NCBI RefSeq assembly: GCF_016545825.1
Contig: NC_052613.1
Location: 47,226,112 to 47,290,111, forward strand
Direction of reading: 5' to 3'
DNA: 64,000 nt
DNA from: Eucalyptus grandis
Lineage: Eukaryota > Streptophyta > Magnoliopsida > Myrtales > Myrtaceae
In this document: positions 36,022-46,120 of the stretch, piece by piece
Position numbering within the stretch: position 1 is the stretch's first letter
Layout of the letters: each line of letters begins with the position of its first letter
Made by a program: the position numbers and the translations under genes
The notes under the pieces: model-generated
The model's input: the letters and a program-made list of their open reading frames with translations, nothing else
The model's database searches: none
Told to the model about the DNA's origin: nothing

Positions 36022-37075
36022 AACATAGTTTGGCAAGAATACATTTATAAGTAAGAGCTTTAAATTCAATGCAATGAGCTGTCTCTAAGTTCAATAACAG
36101 GACATGTAAATAGGATCGGGCAGGCTCATTTCCTAACCGAGACATGAGCTAGCTATAAGTTGCATTGTTGAGCTGAATTATGAAATATGTCATATCTTGC
36201 ATGCTTATTTCATCCGTGCCTTCGACAGTGGGAAGAATAATGCTATTGGCAAAACATTTCTTCTAGCTTTGTCCGGGGGAACCTGTCAGTGGCTATTAAG
36301 CTCTCGGTGAATGGGTTTGTTCAAACTGGGAAGATCCACAAATTTCACTATTAAGCATTGAAATAATAGTTGAAATCGTATAGACTATAGAGTAGCCCAC
36401 TAATATGCATCTTAAGGCCTTGACTTCGAAGCATCTCACAGATATTTCCCAGATGACTAGTGCTAGAACATAGTCTCCCTTCCACAATTTCCATACCCGC
36501 CAAAAAAATAATAATAATAAAGCAAAGATTTCGAATAAGATGATTATTGGAATTTGAGTTGATGGAAATAGATGAGTTCTCTGTTGGTAATAGCTTACGA
36601 ATCCTAATAGGCTCAATGATGGATCTTCCTCATTTGAAGCTAGTGTTCTATCTTCCACTTATGATCTTCGGCGATGGTACCCCAAATATAAAGACGTCTG
36701 ATGTTTTCTTTTTTCCCCGAAAACCGCCCTTCCATTGCATATTTTGGAGCCATGTAATCGCTTGCATTTCATGAATCATGTTCATATTCCTTATGCATGT
36801 TACGAAGGAAAAAGAAATATGTACTAAATTAATAATGAGAGAGGTACTAATTGGTTCTCTTAGTATATTTCCTTGATTTTTCTTTGTCCCCAAATACCTT
36901 AGCCATTATGAAGTCTGAAATTTTCGGTTTGAGCTCTTCATCCAACAGGTTATTACTCATCTTAAGATCTCTATAAATTTTATGGAGTCCATTGTCCTGA
37001 CGAAGATATAGCAGGCCTTGACAAATTCCTTAAAACCTTGACTAGGCCAATTTCTCAGGCGACAGTTCTTTCATG
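36022..37075 (-). pseudogene. Receptor-kinase relic, unit 3
   Basis: The clearest long piece of the minus-strand family. 36296-36658 reads LASNEEDPSLSLLGF, then VWKLWKGDYVLALV, EVKALRCILVGYS and ISMLNSEI. This follows the usual order after the APE region in S-domain/CRK-like kinases. 36640-36930 covers the activation segment and 36950-37060 the HRDLK region in broken frames. Confidence 0.7.
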
Positions 37076-37091
37076 AAAAATAAATGGTGGA

Positions 37092-37132
<41 letters not shown>

Positions 37133-37420
37133 ATCAATGATTGTTTATATCAATTATAAAAATGAATAAATAAAAAATATTTCTATGTACATGACAACAC
37201 TTTCCAATGTTCAGTTTAAAATATTTTTCGTCATTTAATATGTTCATTTAATTTTCTTCCGTTCCCCTCTTTTAATTATTTTTTATTTTATTTAACTTCT
37301 TGTTTGGCCTATCACCGGGGTGAGCTCAAGTCTCATGAGAGGCCAATGAGGCTTAGAGGTTGGTGAGACTCGAGCCTATGTCATGTTCACCGAGGAGGTC
37401 AGCGGGGATCAGAGGTCGGT
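37076..37420. other. AT-rich spacer with (TA)n tract
   Basis: A (TA)n run lies at about 37099-37129; a similar one at 57173-57202 is in the equivalent place of unit 4. A tandem pair of GGTGAG(A/G)CTCGAGCC followed by TGTCATGTTCACCGA occurs at 37355-37450. No gene. Confidence 0.7.
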
Positions 37421-37905
37421 GAGGCTCGAGCCGACGTCATGTTCACCGAACCCACGGCCTCCCTCCCCCTCTCTCCACTGATTTCGAGATCATGCGACCT
37501 TTTCCTACAAATCAAATCCAAAGCGTCTCTCACCAGACTGAATCGAATCGACAGAAACTCCGACCAGAACTCTGCTTTGGACGCACAAAACCAGAGCATT
37601 TCCAGACCGATAATTCTCCAAAGCTACGTCAAACAAATCGATTGCACAAGCGGAGCGAGCGGAGGAAAGAGGGCTCCCGCGACCGATTGACTACACGGCG
37701 AGCTCCATGCCGATCGACGGAGCGTAGACGACGCGGGTTCGACGAGGGAAATTGACGGAGACTGACTTCGATCGATGAGGAGGATAAATGTAGCGATGCG
37801 CAAGGCAATTACTCTCGCGATGGCGGAGTTTCGAGACTCAGCTAACAGTGACGGGCTCTTGATCGGTCGGGGAGACGAGTTTTGACTTCGATTCAAGATA
37901 GTTAT
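37421..37905 (+). other. Orphan copy of the LRK10L upstream block
   Basis: Matches 57.81-58.20 kb (upstream of LRK10L-5) but runs straight into sequence linked to the LRK10L-1.2-like pseudogene instead of an LRK10L-2-type exon. It marks a recombination junction near 37897. The 37905-37975 stretch also matches 60375-60470 in LRK10L-5 intron 1. Confidence 0.55.
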
Positions 37906-38216
37906 CTTACCAGTAAAAGAATAGATCTATTCATCAAAGATTCTAGTTGTTCTTCACACCTATACTCTGTGTATCCCTGTCTGTGAATCTAAATTGAATT
38001 TGCGGACTATCTAAACTGTATGTGGAAATTTTTCATCGATCTGACCAACAATGTCTGTGCACGAAACGGAGGTCTGTGGCAGAAGATGAGACCAGGTAAA
38101 TACGTACATTGTACCTATTCGTGCATCACATTTACTATTTGGCGACTTAAACTATTCCTCTTGGCATTGAATATAATGTGCAAAATCACAGTTGGGTAAT
38201 TTAAATTCTGACTGTC

Positions 38217-40040
38217 ATGCAGGCGGAAATCTTCCAATGCAAAACGTGTATAAAAGTAAAATCAGGCTGGCTTACAAGTGATACTTCCCATTATTTCACA
38301 CAGCTTCAACAAAGTGGAACCTTTGACCACTTGGGTGGTTTTGTCAAATGTTACCTTCGAACGTGCTTAGAAAATGTTTCCTTTGCTTCTAATAAGAATG
38401 CGTGCTCATTGGTTGTTATCCAAAGTCCTGGTGAAAGTGCATAATTCAGTTGCAAGTAATCTGATAGATTGGAAGCTGCTTTTTCAACATGTCCATTTTT
38501 CTGCGCAACTTTACTTTAAATAACCTCATCCACAGTCGCCCCTAGAGCAGATTGAAATTTCCTTGCATAATAGGTGTTGGAATTGGAGGCTCAGTCATTG
38601 CCGCTTGCCTCTTCATCTATATGATCTACTTGAGAAGGAAGGATGTTTCTCTTAAGTTCCATCTGAAGAACATCACTCCTTGTCCTTCCCTTCTTGGTCC
38701 AGACATGGAGGAAAGCAGTGTATACTTTGAGGTCCCCATTTTCACCAGTAGTGAACTCAGAGAAGCCACAAATCATTTTGCTTCTTCCCATGAACTTGCA
38801 GATAGAGGTTTCGGAGGTGTTTACTACAGCAAGAAAAGGTTCCTCCATGTTTTTCCCATTTAAGGGACAAAAGAGTATCCTCCAACTTGCATCCTTCCAT
38901 TTCTTTTGACAGGAAAACTACGGGATGAGAGCGAAGTAGCAGTGAAGCGCCTATACAGGCACAGCTACTGTAGGGTAAGGCAATTCATGAATGAAGTAGA
39001 AATCCTAACCCGTTTATGGCACAATAACCTCATGCCTCTGTACGGTTGCACTTCTTGCCACAGCCATGAACTTTTACTTGTCCATGAGTACACCTCAAAT
39101 GGCATTGTCGCAAATCATATCCACGGCCAGCAAGCGAACTCACCTGCTACATTGCCTTGGCGAATCATTATGAACATCACCATAGAGATTGCAACTGCAC
39201 TAACTTACCTTCACGCTTCCGACATGATTCACTGTGATGTGAAAGCTAACAACATCCTTCTCAACGATGATTTTGGCATTAAAATTGCAGATTTTGGGCT
39301 TTTAAGGCTATTCCCAAATGATGTCTCATATCTCGGCAGCTCCTCAAGGGACTCCAGGTTATGTGGACCCTGAGTACTATCAGTGCCACCAGCTCACCGA
39401 GAAGAGTTGTTCTAATTGAGCTTATGTTGTCCATGCCAGCTGTGGACATAACAGGGTGGCACAAGATCAGTTTGGCCAATTTTGCCATAAACAAGATTCA
39501 AACATGTGCATTTGGTGAGTTGATCAACCGGACCCTAGGATTTGAGTTGGGTAGTGATATTCATAGGATGACAACTTCAGTGGCGGAGCTGGCTTTCCGG
39601 TGCTTGCAGCAGGACGAGGAATGAGGCCTTCAATGGACGAGGTTTTGGAAGAACTGAAGGCAATTGCGCGTGATGAGAATGCTGCGAACAAATCTTTTGA
39701 TGTAGATGAGGGTGAAGGTGCCCTTGCTCCATCTCCGATGGATAATGACGATTTCCAGCTATTGAAGAACTTGCAGTTGACTCATTCTCCTGTTTCGGTG
39801 GCTAAAAGATGGGCGATGGTGCTTGCAGCAGGACGAGGAATGAGGCCTTCAATGGACGAGGTTTTGGAAGAACTGAAGGCAATTACGCGATGAGAATGCT
39901 GCGAACAAATCTTTTGATGTAGATGAGGGTGAAGGTGCCCTTGCTCCATCTCCGATGGATAATGACGATGTCCAGCTATTGAAGAACTTACAGTTGACTC
40001 GTTCTCCTGTTTCGGTGGCTAAAAAATGGGCTAGCAGTAG
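38217..40040 (+). pseudogene. LRK10L-1.2-like receptor kinase, broken
   Basis: A different receptor-kinase subfamily. 38552-38863 gives a membrane helix (IGVGIGGSVIAACLFIYMIYL), then VPIFTSSELREATNHF and a damaged glycine loop (LADRGFGGVYY). After an intron-like gap, 38906-39373 continues VAVKRLYRH, QFMNEVEILTRL, YLHASDMIHCDVKANN (HRD is HCD) and [12 protein letters not shown]. The frame shifts before the APE region; the DVYSFG segment is deleted (about 39405); the C-lobe (SMDEVLEELKAI) is tandemly duplicated. The ectodomain is not recognised; the small ORF at 38217-38444 may be leftover. Family members are LEAF RUST 10-like 1.2 kinases. Confidence 0.85.
39600..40036 (+). repeat. 219-bp tandem duplication in the kinase C-terminus
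   Basis: GTGCTTGCAGCAGGACGAGG begins at 39600 and again at 39819, and the copies run side by side at very high identity. 219 is a multiple of three, but the second copy has lost two bases (ATTGCGCGTGATG against ATTACGCGATG) and so is out of frame. Confidence 0.92.
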
Positions 40041-40444
40041 AAGCGGTTGTTCTACTGCCGTTGCTGATGTTTATTTTTTCTTTATAGCTGTATGTAAGAT
40101 ATTATGCACATATGAGGACGGAAAGTGAGATGTTACCAATTTCAGTGCCTGGTCTGAATATGAAGGAATATACATGGTAATAAAGTGCTTTTCTCTCTCT
40201 AGCTTGCACATAATATTGGACCTTGTTGGACCATATATGCAGTTTTACCGCTGGAAACGCGGGTATTTGAGAATTTCAACACATGGATTCAAATTAGTTT
40301 ATGTCAAACCCCATGTCTTAGCAAAAAATGGAGATGACATGGCCGTCCTTACACTTGAAGGATGTAGCCTCAAACTATATTGAAAAATCAAGAAGAAGAT
40401 ATTAGAAGTGCCAACAGTTGTGTATGATGTTCAATTTAGTGCCA
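40041..40444. other. 3' flank of the kinase pseudogene
   Basis: Probably the old 3' untranslated region and flank. An ORF of 69 codons at 40174-40383 has no recognisable family and no paralogous copy, so it is not annotated as a gene. Confidence 0.5.
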
Positions 40445-40470
40445 AAAAAAAAAAAAAAAAAGATCACTTA

Positions 40471-41172
40471 GGCTCTGTTTGTTTGTTTTTTTTTTTGAAC
40501 ATTTTTTCTGTTTTTTTGTTCTGGGAACAAAAAAGGAACAGAAACGCGTTTGGGTGCGTCTCTGTTGTTTTTTGTTCTTTTGTTCCTTGCGAAAAAAGAA
40601 ACAGAAATAAAAACAACAAATTTGTGTTTCTTATTTCTAAAACACATTTGAGGAACACTTTTCTATTTTCTTCTTCTTTTTCTTCTTCTTTCTTCTTCTT
40701 TTTCTTTCGCCGGTCGCCGGCCTCGGCCATGGCCGGTGACCGGCCGACGAGGGGCGGCGGCTCGCCCAGCCACGGCGAGGCTCGTCCCCGGCGAGGCCGA
40801 GCTCGCCCGGCGGCGGTGAGGCTCGGCCTCGCCGAACCGGGGGGCGAGTCGGCGTCGCTTGGCGGTGGCCCGGCGAGGCCGAGCGCCCGGTCGCTGGGCG
40901 AGCTCGGCCCTCACCGGATCTGGTGAGGCCGCCGGCCCTCGTCGGCCGGTCGCCGGCCATGGCCGAGGCCGGCGACCGGCCAAAAGAAGAAAAAAAGAAA
41001 AAAGGAAAAAAAGAAAAAAGAAAAAATAAAAGAAAAAAAAAAAATTATACAAATTTACCAAACATGTTTCTGTTTATTTTTTATTCCCGGAACAAGTTTA
41101 CCAAACGCGTTTTTTGTTCAAAATTGTTTTCGAAACAGAAATACTTTTTTCTATTTATGTTGCCAAAAAATT
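40471..41172 (+). mobile_element. MITE-like element with GC-rich core (copy C)
   Basis: AT-rich arms with GTTCTGGGAAC and GTTTGGGTGCG on the left, and on the right the inverted counterparts (GAACAAGTTTACCAAACGCG). The GC core (about 40705-40985) begins and ends in the inverted pair around GGTCGCCGGCC and GGCCGAGGCCGGCGACCGGCC, shared with copy A. A run of A followed by GATCACTTA occurs on both sides (about 40447-40470 and 41173-41200), a candidate long target duplication. No transposase. Confidence 0.6.
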
Positions 41173-41199
41173 TTTTAAAAAAAAAAAAAAAAGATCACT

Positions 41200-42260
41200 T
41201 AATTGCCTCCAGCAAAAAATTCTAACAAGAGAAATTACGTAGCTTTTACAATTAAAATTTTTATCCGAGGTGGCCTTTTTTTGGCACTGAAGTGATCACT
41301 TTTAATAACGATTGACATTAGAGTGATCATTTTTTTTACTTGCTAACACAATTTCGTTTAAGGGTTATATGCTAATTAAATTTACTAGTGAGTCACGTAA
41401 GAGTGATAAATTAATAAAATATGGCAACGTTAGATTTCTGGTGATCTAGATTGGAGTTGGCACTTAAGTGATAGTATTTTTTTTTAAAGTGACACTTAAG
41501 TTATCTGAAAAAAAAAAAAAAACTTTTAACATTAAAGTGTTGTACATAACTTTTAACATTTCAGTGTCCTTTTCACCCCAAAAATCTAATTGCAAAAAGT
41601 CTCGGCGATAACACTCTTGCTTTAACAGCCACTAATTGAGGGACCTGAAGAACACAAAAGATTAATGGAATGAGCAACCATAACCCAATGAGTAGTACAC
41701 ATCTTTTAAGCAGATCAATCATCCACTATGCACTTTATAAAACAACATCAAAACTCATTTATCTCCATTCTAGTACATACACATATAAGATGAAAATGAG
41801 TTATATCACATTAACATAACCATATACATATCAGAAAACATTCGTTAAATCAATAATCCCATGACAAACTTCAATGGTCAAGTACATTGATCAATCTCAA
41901 TAAAATTACATGCCTATAGTCAATTACATTGACCAATCTCAAATCACATGTCAATGATTCATCCATTGATCAAACTTGTGCTCAAATATCAACCATGGTC
42001 ATGAGTAACGTCCCATGGCAAGGCAATCAAGTTGTCCACTATAAGGTCTCTGCCTATATTGTCGATGGCTGGCCCACAAAGATTTTCTAAACTAGAAATA
42101 CATACTCACAAGCCTCTCATTAGTCTCATAGCAATATTGAGCACCAACATAGATTCACAACAACATTCTTCACAATCCACAAAGCTAAATTCATAAATCA
42201 TTTCATAAATCACAATATATTTCCTAAATTATTTTAGAATCTATTTCATAAAATAGTTCA
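41200..42260. other. AT-rich intergenic DNA
   Basis: No coding signal. 41260-41580 has repeated variants of GGCACT(G/T)AAGTGAT, like those of the element starting at 42270. 41600-42260 is AT-rich with CACATTGACCAATCTCAA-type short repeats. Nothing else can be supported. Confidence 0.5.
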
Positions 42261-42557
42261 CAAATCAATGGGCAAAAGTACACCTCAAGTGTCAAATTTG
42301 ACACGATGAGACATTTAAGTGCCAAAAGTTAGGAAAGTGACCTTAAGTGTCACTTTTTTTGAAAAATAAGACACTTGAGTGCCATCTGCAATGAACCCCA
42401 CCAGAAATCCTACGTGGCTTAATCCGCCTTTACTAAAGATCAAGGAGTGCACTTTTGCCCTAGTTTATATCCCGGAGTACTCCTATGGCCGATTTGTCAC
42501 CCAACCTACCTAAACAACCTAAAGGCTTGACCCCGTCCCGTTTGGGGCTCGGCCTCC

Positions 42558-42595
42558 GAACCGTACGTGAGATGAGTTTATGCCTCATACATCTC
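42558..42595 (-). other. Group II intron domain V-like relic (organelle origin)
   Basis: On the minus strand GAGATGTATGAG ... CTCACGTACGGTTC matches the two arms of group II intron domain V (consensus GAGCCGTATGAG ... CTCACGTACGGTTC): 10 of 12 and 14 of 14 bases. The loop has a few extra bases. The surrounding 42480-42715 is more GC-rich than its neighbours. Domain V is the catalytic core of these introns in plant organelle genes. A nuclear copy of mitochondrial or plastid DNA is the likely source. It is not functional here. Confidence 0.6.
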
Positions 42596-43138
42596 AGTCC
42601 GAAGACCGGGGGAATTAATTTTGCGGGGATGAGCTTGCTTCCGAAGAAGCTTATCCCCCCATTTTTTTTTATTAATTTTGCTTGTTTGCGTTGTCTTGGG
42701 AGAGCTGACTAATAAAGAAACACAAAATGACATTGTTTTGGTATGGATTTGAATTTTAATTTAAAAATTAATTAAATTATTTTTTTTTAAAAAAAATTTA
42801 TAAAAAAAAAGGGAAGCCCTCGACAGAGCCTCCCACTATCGTCGGTAAGGCTGGCCCTTCCCAACGACGGGTGGGATGCTTGCAATCTCCATCCCTCTCA
42901 CTTTCTTTTTTTTTTTTTTTTTTTTTAAATAAATTTAGTTTTAATTAATTTTTATATTAATTATTTACCCACATTAGCAGCAAAATGACATCATTTTGCA
43001 CTTGTCTAGCTATGTCAACATGCAAAATGATGTCGTTTTGTAATTGTCTCACCGGAAAATCACTACGTAAGCATTTTGATAGGATTTTCTCGCCATTGGC
43101 ACTTAAGTGATCCATTTTGCTTTGATTTTAACACTTAA

Positions 43139-44242
43139 GAGCATGCATGACAAAATTTATGTTTCTCTATTTCTCTGTTTTTCTATTTCCAGAACAGGTT
43201 TGGAACAAAAATCTGTTTGGTAACGCAATTTCATTTTTCTATTTTTGAAACAGATTTCTATTCCAGAAATAGATTTGGAGTAGAAATCAGAAGTTAAAAT
43301 TTTTAGTTTTTCTATTTATGGAACAGAAATGAGAAATCAAAATTTTTATTATCATTCACTCTTGTTACCACCCGTCGCCCACTTGCTACTCGTGGGATGC
43401 TAGATGGCCGCCGCTAGTTGCCGGCCGCCTGCCACCGGCCCCGGCCACTAGCCACCGACTACCAGCCACCGACCACCGCCCATCGAACGTCAGCCGCTGG
43501 CCACCGAATGTCGGTTGCTGGCCACCGCACTCCGGTCACCCGTTGCCAACCACCGATCGTAGGATGCTGGACGCCCATCGATCGTTGGCTGCTCATCGTC
43601 AATCATTGGATGCCGGAGGCTCATCACCAACCATCGGATGTTTGGTGGCGACTGTCCGGTGCTCGCCACCGCCGCCGGATGTCGGTCGCCCGCCACCTGC
43701 CATCGGCCACCGGATGTTAGTCGCCCGCCACCCACCACCAGATTCCAGCCACTGGCCAATCGCTACTGGCCTCCTATCGCCAGACTCTAGATGTTGGACG
43801 TCAGACGTCGAACTCCGGACGTTGGACACTGGTTGCTAGTTGTCAGACTTTGGTGTCGGACTCCAGACTTTGGCCGCTTGCCGCCGATCATCAGACTTGG
43901 TGCCGGATGCCGAACATTGGACTTCGGACTTCGGCCGCCTGTCGCCGGTCATCGGATGCCTGTTGCCGGTCATCGGACGCCGAACATTGGACGTCGGACT
44001 TCGGCCGCCTGCTGTCAGTCACCGGACGTCGGTCGCTAAACGTCGGACTCCGACCACCGAACGACAGTTGTTGCCGCTCCTAGAAATAGATATTTTATTA
44101 TGTCATCAAACGAATTTTTATTTCAGAAATAGAAATTTTGAATTGTTATCAAACAGATTTCTTTACTCAATAACTTGTCCATGGAATATCAATTTCTGGC
44201 CAGAAATTAATTTATGTTCTAGAAATTTTGTCATGTGCACCC
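43139..44242 (+). mobile_element. Harbinger/PIF-like MITE nested in the Mutator-like element
   Basis: Ends GAGCATGCATGACAAAAT and, reversed, GGGTGCACATGACAAAAT, flanked by TAA on both sides (43136-43138 and 44243-44245). The 3-bp TAA target and GGGTGCA-type end fit the PIF/Harbinger group. The interior is a GC-rich low-complexity array. Confidence 0.7.
43360..44070 (+). repeat. Degenerate GC-rich minisatellite in the MITE core
   Basis: About 700 bp made of variants of GCCACCGGATGT(C/T)(G/A)GTCGC and GTCGGACTTCGGCCGCC. Overlapping ORFs on both strands are by-products of the repeat (His/Arg/Pro-rich peptides) and are not genes. Confidence 0.7.
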
Positions 44243-44299
44243 TAAGTGTCCCTTTGTACCAAGTTTTGACACTCCAAGTGTATGGCACTCCAAATCAAT

Positions 44300-45720
44300 A
44301 TATATATAACTTTGCAACACATTTTTTTAAAACAATTCTCATACCATTCACAAATAACAAATAGTAGTAAAGGTCCTAACCAGATTTTTATGTAACAAAC
44401 ATGTTATAACTAATAATATATCGGATATTTATAGCTTTCCAAACATGAATTTAGAAATTAATTGAAGAGATAGCGTGACTCATTTGAAAATACCCAAACC
44501 AAACAACATGTAGCTAAATAAGTTAACGATCTTGTAATCCTATCAGTTAAATGAGAATTGACATCAAAACCAAATAAAATTCAATAAAACTCTACCTTAA
44601 ATATGAAATAGCTAAACTGCGCCTAAACACTGATAAAAAGATCTCTACCCGCTTTAAATTGCTAACCAAAGTGATTACTCAAACCTAAATACAATGCGGA
44701 ACTCACACACGAAACCCTAAAATTCTCACTCCGACCAAACTATTGCTTCAAAACGACTCCGGTTAAAATCCATGGCTCTACAACACCATAATCCACAATT
44801 TTCATGAAATTCCAAAGTTTTACAACTCAAAATCATACGTCATAGCTTGATTTTCAAAAAATTTGAATTTGAGTCATAATTCCCAAAACTACTCCAATTA
44901 GAGAATGATGGGTGCGAGCATTGTGAATCGAATTGGTGAGGCTTCTGTGGCATGCACACGGGAAACCTCTCCTCTTTTTCCTTCTTTGTTCTACCTTCTT
45001 TCCTTCTTTTCTCTCCCATTTTTTTCCCTCTCTCCCCACGAGCTCTCGGTCCCTCAGATGACTTGTCAACCTTTCCTATATTTTGTTTTCGTTTTCTTTT
45101 TTCGCGGGCCCCACCAATTTTTTTAACCCGTCCAAAATCTCAAATATTTAAGTTTATCTATCCTGCTTTCGATCCTTCAACCCTTCTTCGACTCCTCTAG
45201 TAAGCTATGCCGTCATTGACACACTATCCGCTCACAAGAAATTTTCTTCGATATGCCAAGAACAGCCTTTTCTGTGATTTCACACCGTTTCACGAACCTC
45301 CTGCTGCTGCTGCTTGGAGTTTGTTTTTCCCATCAGAGATGCCTAGTAATCCTGTTCCTTTGCATTCTTCCTTTTTCCCAATCCTGCTTATCTTGTTTAA
45401 TTTTAGTGAGAAAAAGAGGGGATACAAGTTTTCTCTGGAAAGGGTTCAACTTGAGGGGATATATCCAAATTTTAGAAGTCAATTCTTAGAATTACTGGCC
45501 AATGGGGGCAAGATTTGTGGAAGTTCATTAAAATTGCAAGTTCTCACATTCAAAGACCTATAGTTATCAAGAGGAAGGTCATGGATGACAAAACTTATTG
45601 CTGAGTTGAGTATCTTTTCCTTGCGTTTCTAAGAGTCTCTTGTTCAAGTCTTCCGTTTCCTCTTTCCAAGTCAACCTGCCGAGTAGTTGGTAGCACAAGA
45701 CAAGTAAAGGAATTTGCAAT
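44300..45720. other. Intergenic region, no gene recognised
   Basis: 44300-44900 is AT-rich and resembles 18.44-18.66 and 31.4-31.7 kb in style (ACTCCGATTA/AATTACTCC motifs). 44940-45200 is CT-rich. Two overlapping ORFs (45207-45563 and 45253-45489) follow. The second starts MPRTAFSVISHRF with a hydrophobic LLLLLLGV stretch like a signal peptide, but I recognise no family and see no continuation, so no gene is called. Confidence 0.45.
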
Positions 45721-45869
45721 ACCGAGCACCACCTTTTCGCTTTTAGATTTGTAAGAAGACAGAATATGTCCACAAAGAAGACAATGCCACGTCCATAACA
45801 AGGGCCTCCTTTTCAACTTCAAAAGGATGCAAAACTCCCGAACATGTATACATAGCTTTCGAAATTTGC

Positions 45870-46120
45870 TTTCCTAATGCGAAGAGTTGGCAGCCAAGGA
45901 AAGAAGGAAAAGATAAACATAGAAGAATTGAAAATTGAGGAAAGTCCAACTAGGACTTTGGGTTGACCGTATCTCACACGGATTTCCTTTTCCTGTTGAA
46001 TTCGGCCAATGAATGTCCCTTTTGGCAATATGTATATTATTTTTGAACTTGGCTGTGAGAAAAAGAAGAAGTGCCATTTCCGTCAATAGCTTGGCAAGGT
46101 TTTTCTCCGAAGATTTTGTT
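45870..46120 (+). repeat. Direct repeat B (left copy)
   Basis: From GAAGAGTTGGCAGCCAAG to TTTTTCTCCGAAGATTTTG it matches 48995-49220. The two copies lie on either side of the Copia relic. The block contains GGGTTGACCGT and TTGGCAATATGTATATTATT in both. After TTTTGTTC the copies diverge. Confidence 0.75.

Larger units (their letters stand above)
42270..44290 (+). mobile_element. Mutator-like non-autonomous element
   Basis: Flanked by a perfect 9-bp duplication CAAATCAAT (42261-42269 and 44291-44299). Long imperfect terminal inverted repeats: left GGGCAAAAGTACACCTCAAG then TGTCAAATTTGACA; right, reversed, GAGTGCCATACACTTGGAG then TGTCAAAACTTGG. A 9-bp target and long TIRs are typical of Mutator-like elements. 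It contains an organelle-like segment (about 42480-42715) and a nested MITE (43139-44242). No transposase gene is visible. Confidence 0.7.

Noticed and set aside
43418..44083. ORFs of 76-100 codons on both strands
   Set aside because: By-products of a minisatellite with CCACCG/TCGG units; no start context or homology.
45207..45563. 118-codon ORF and an overlapping 78-codon ORF with a hydrophobic start
   Set aside because: No family is recognised, no second exon is visible and there is no paralogous copy; left unassigned.
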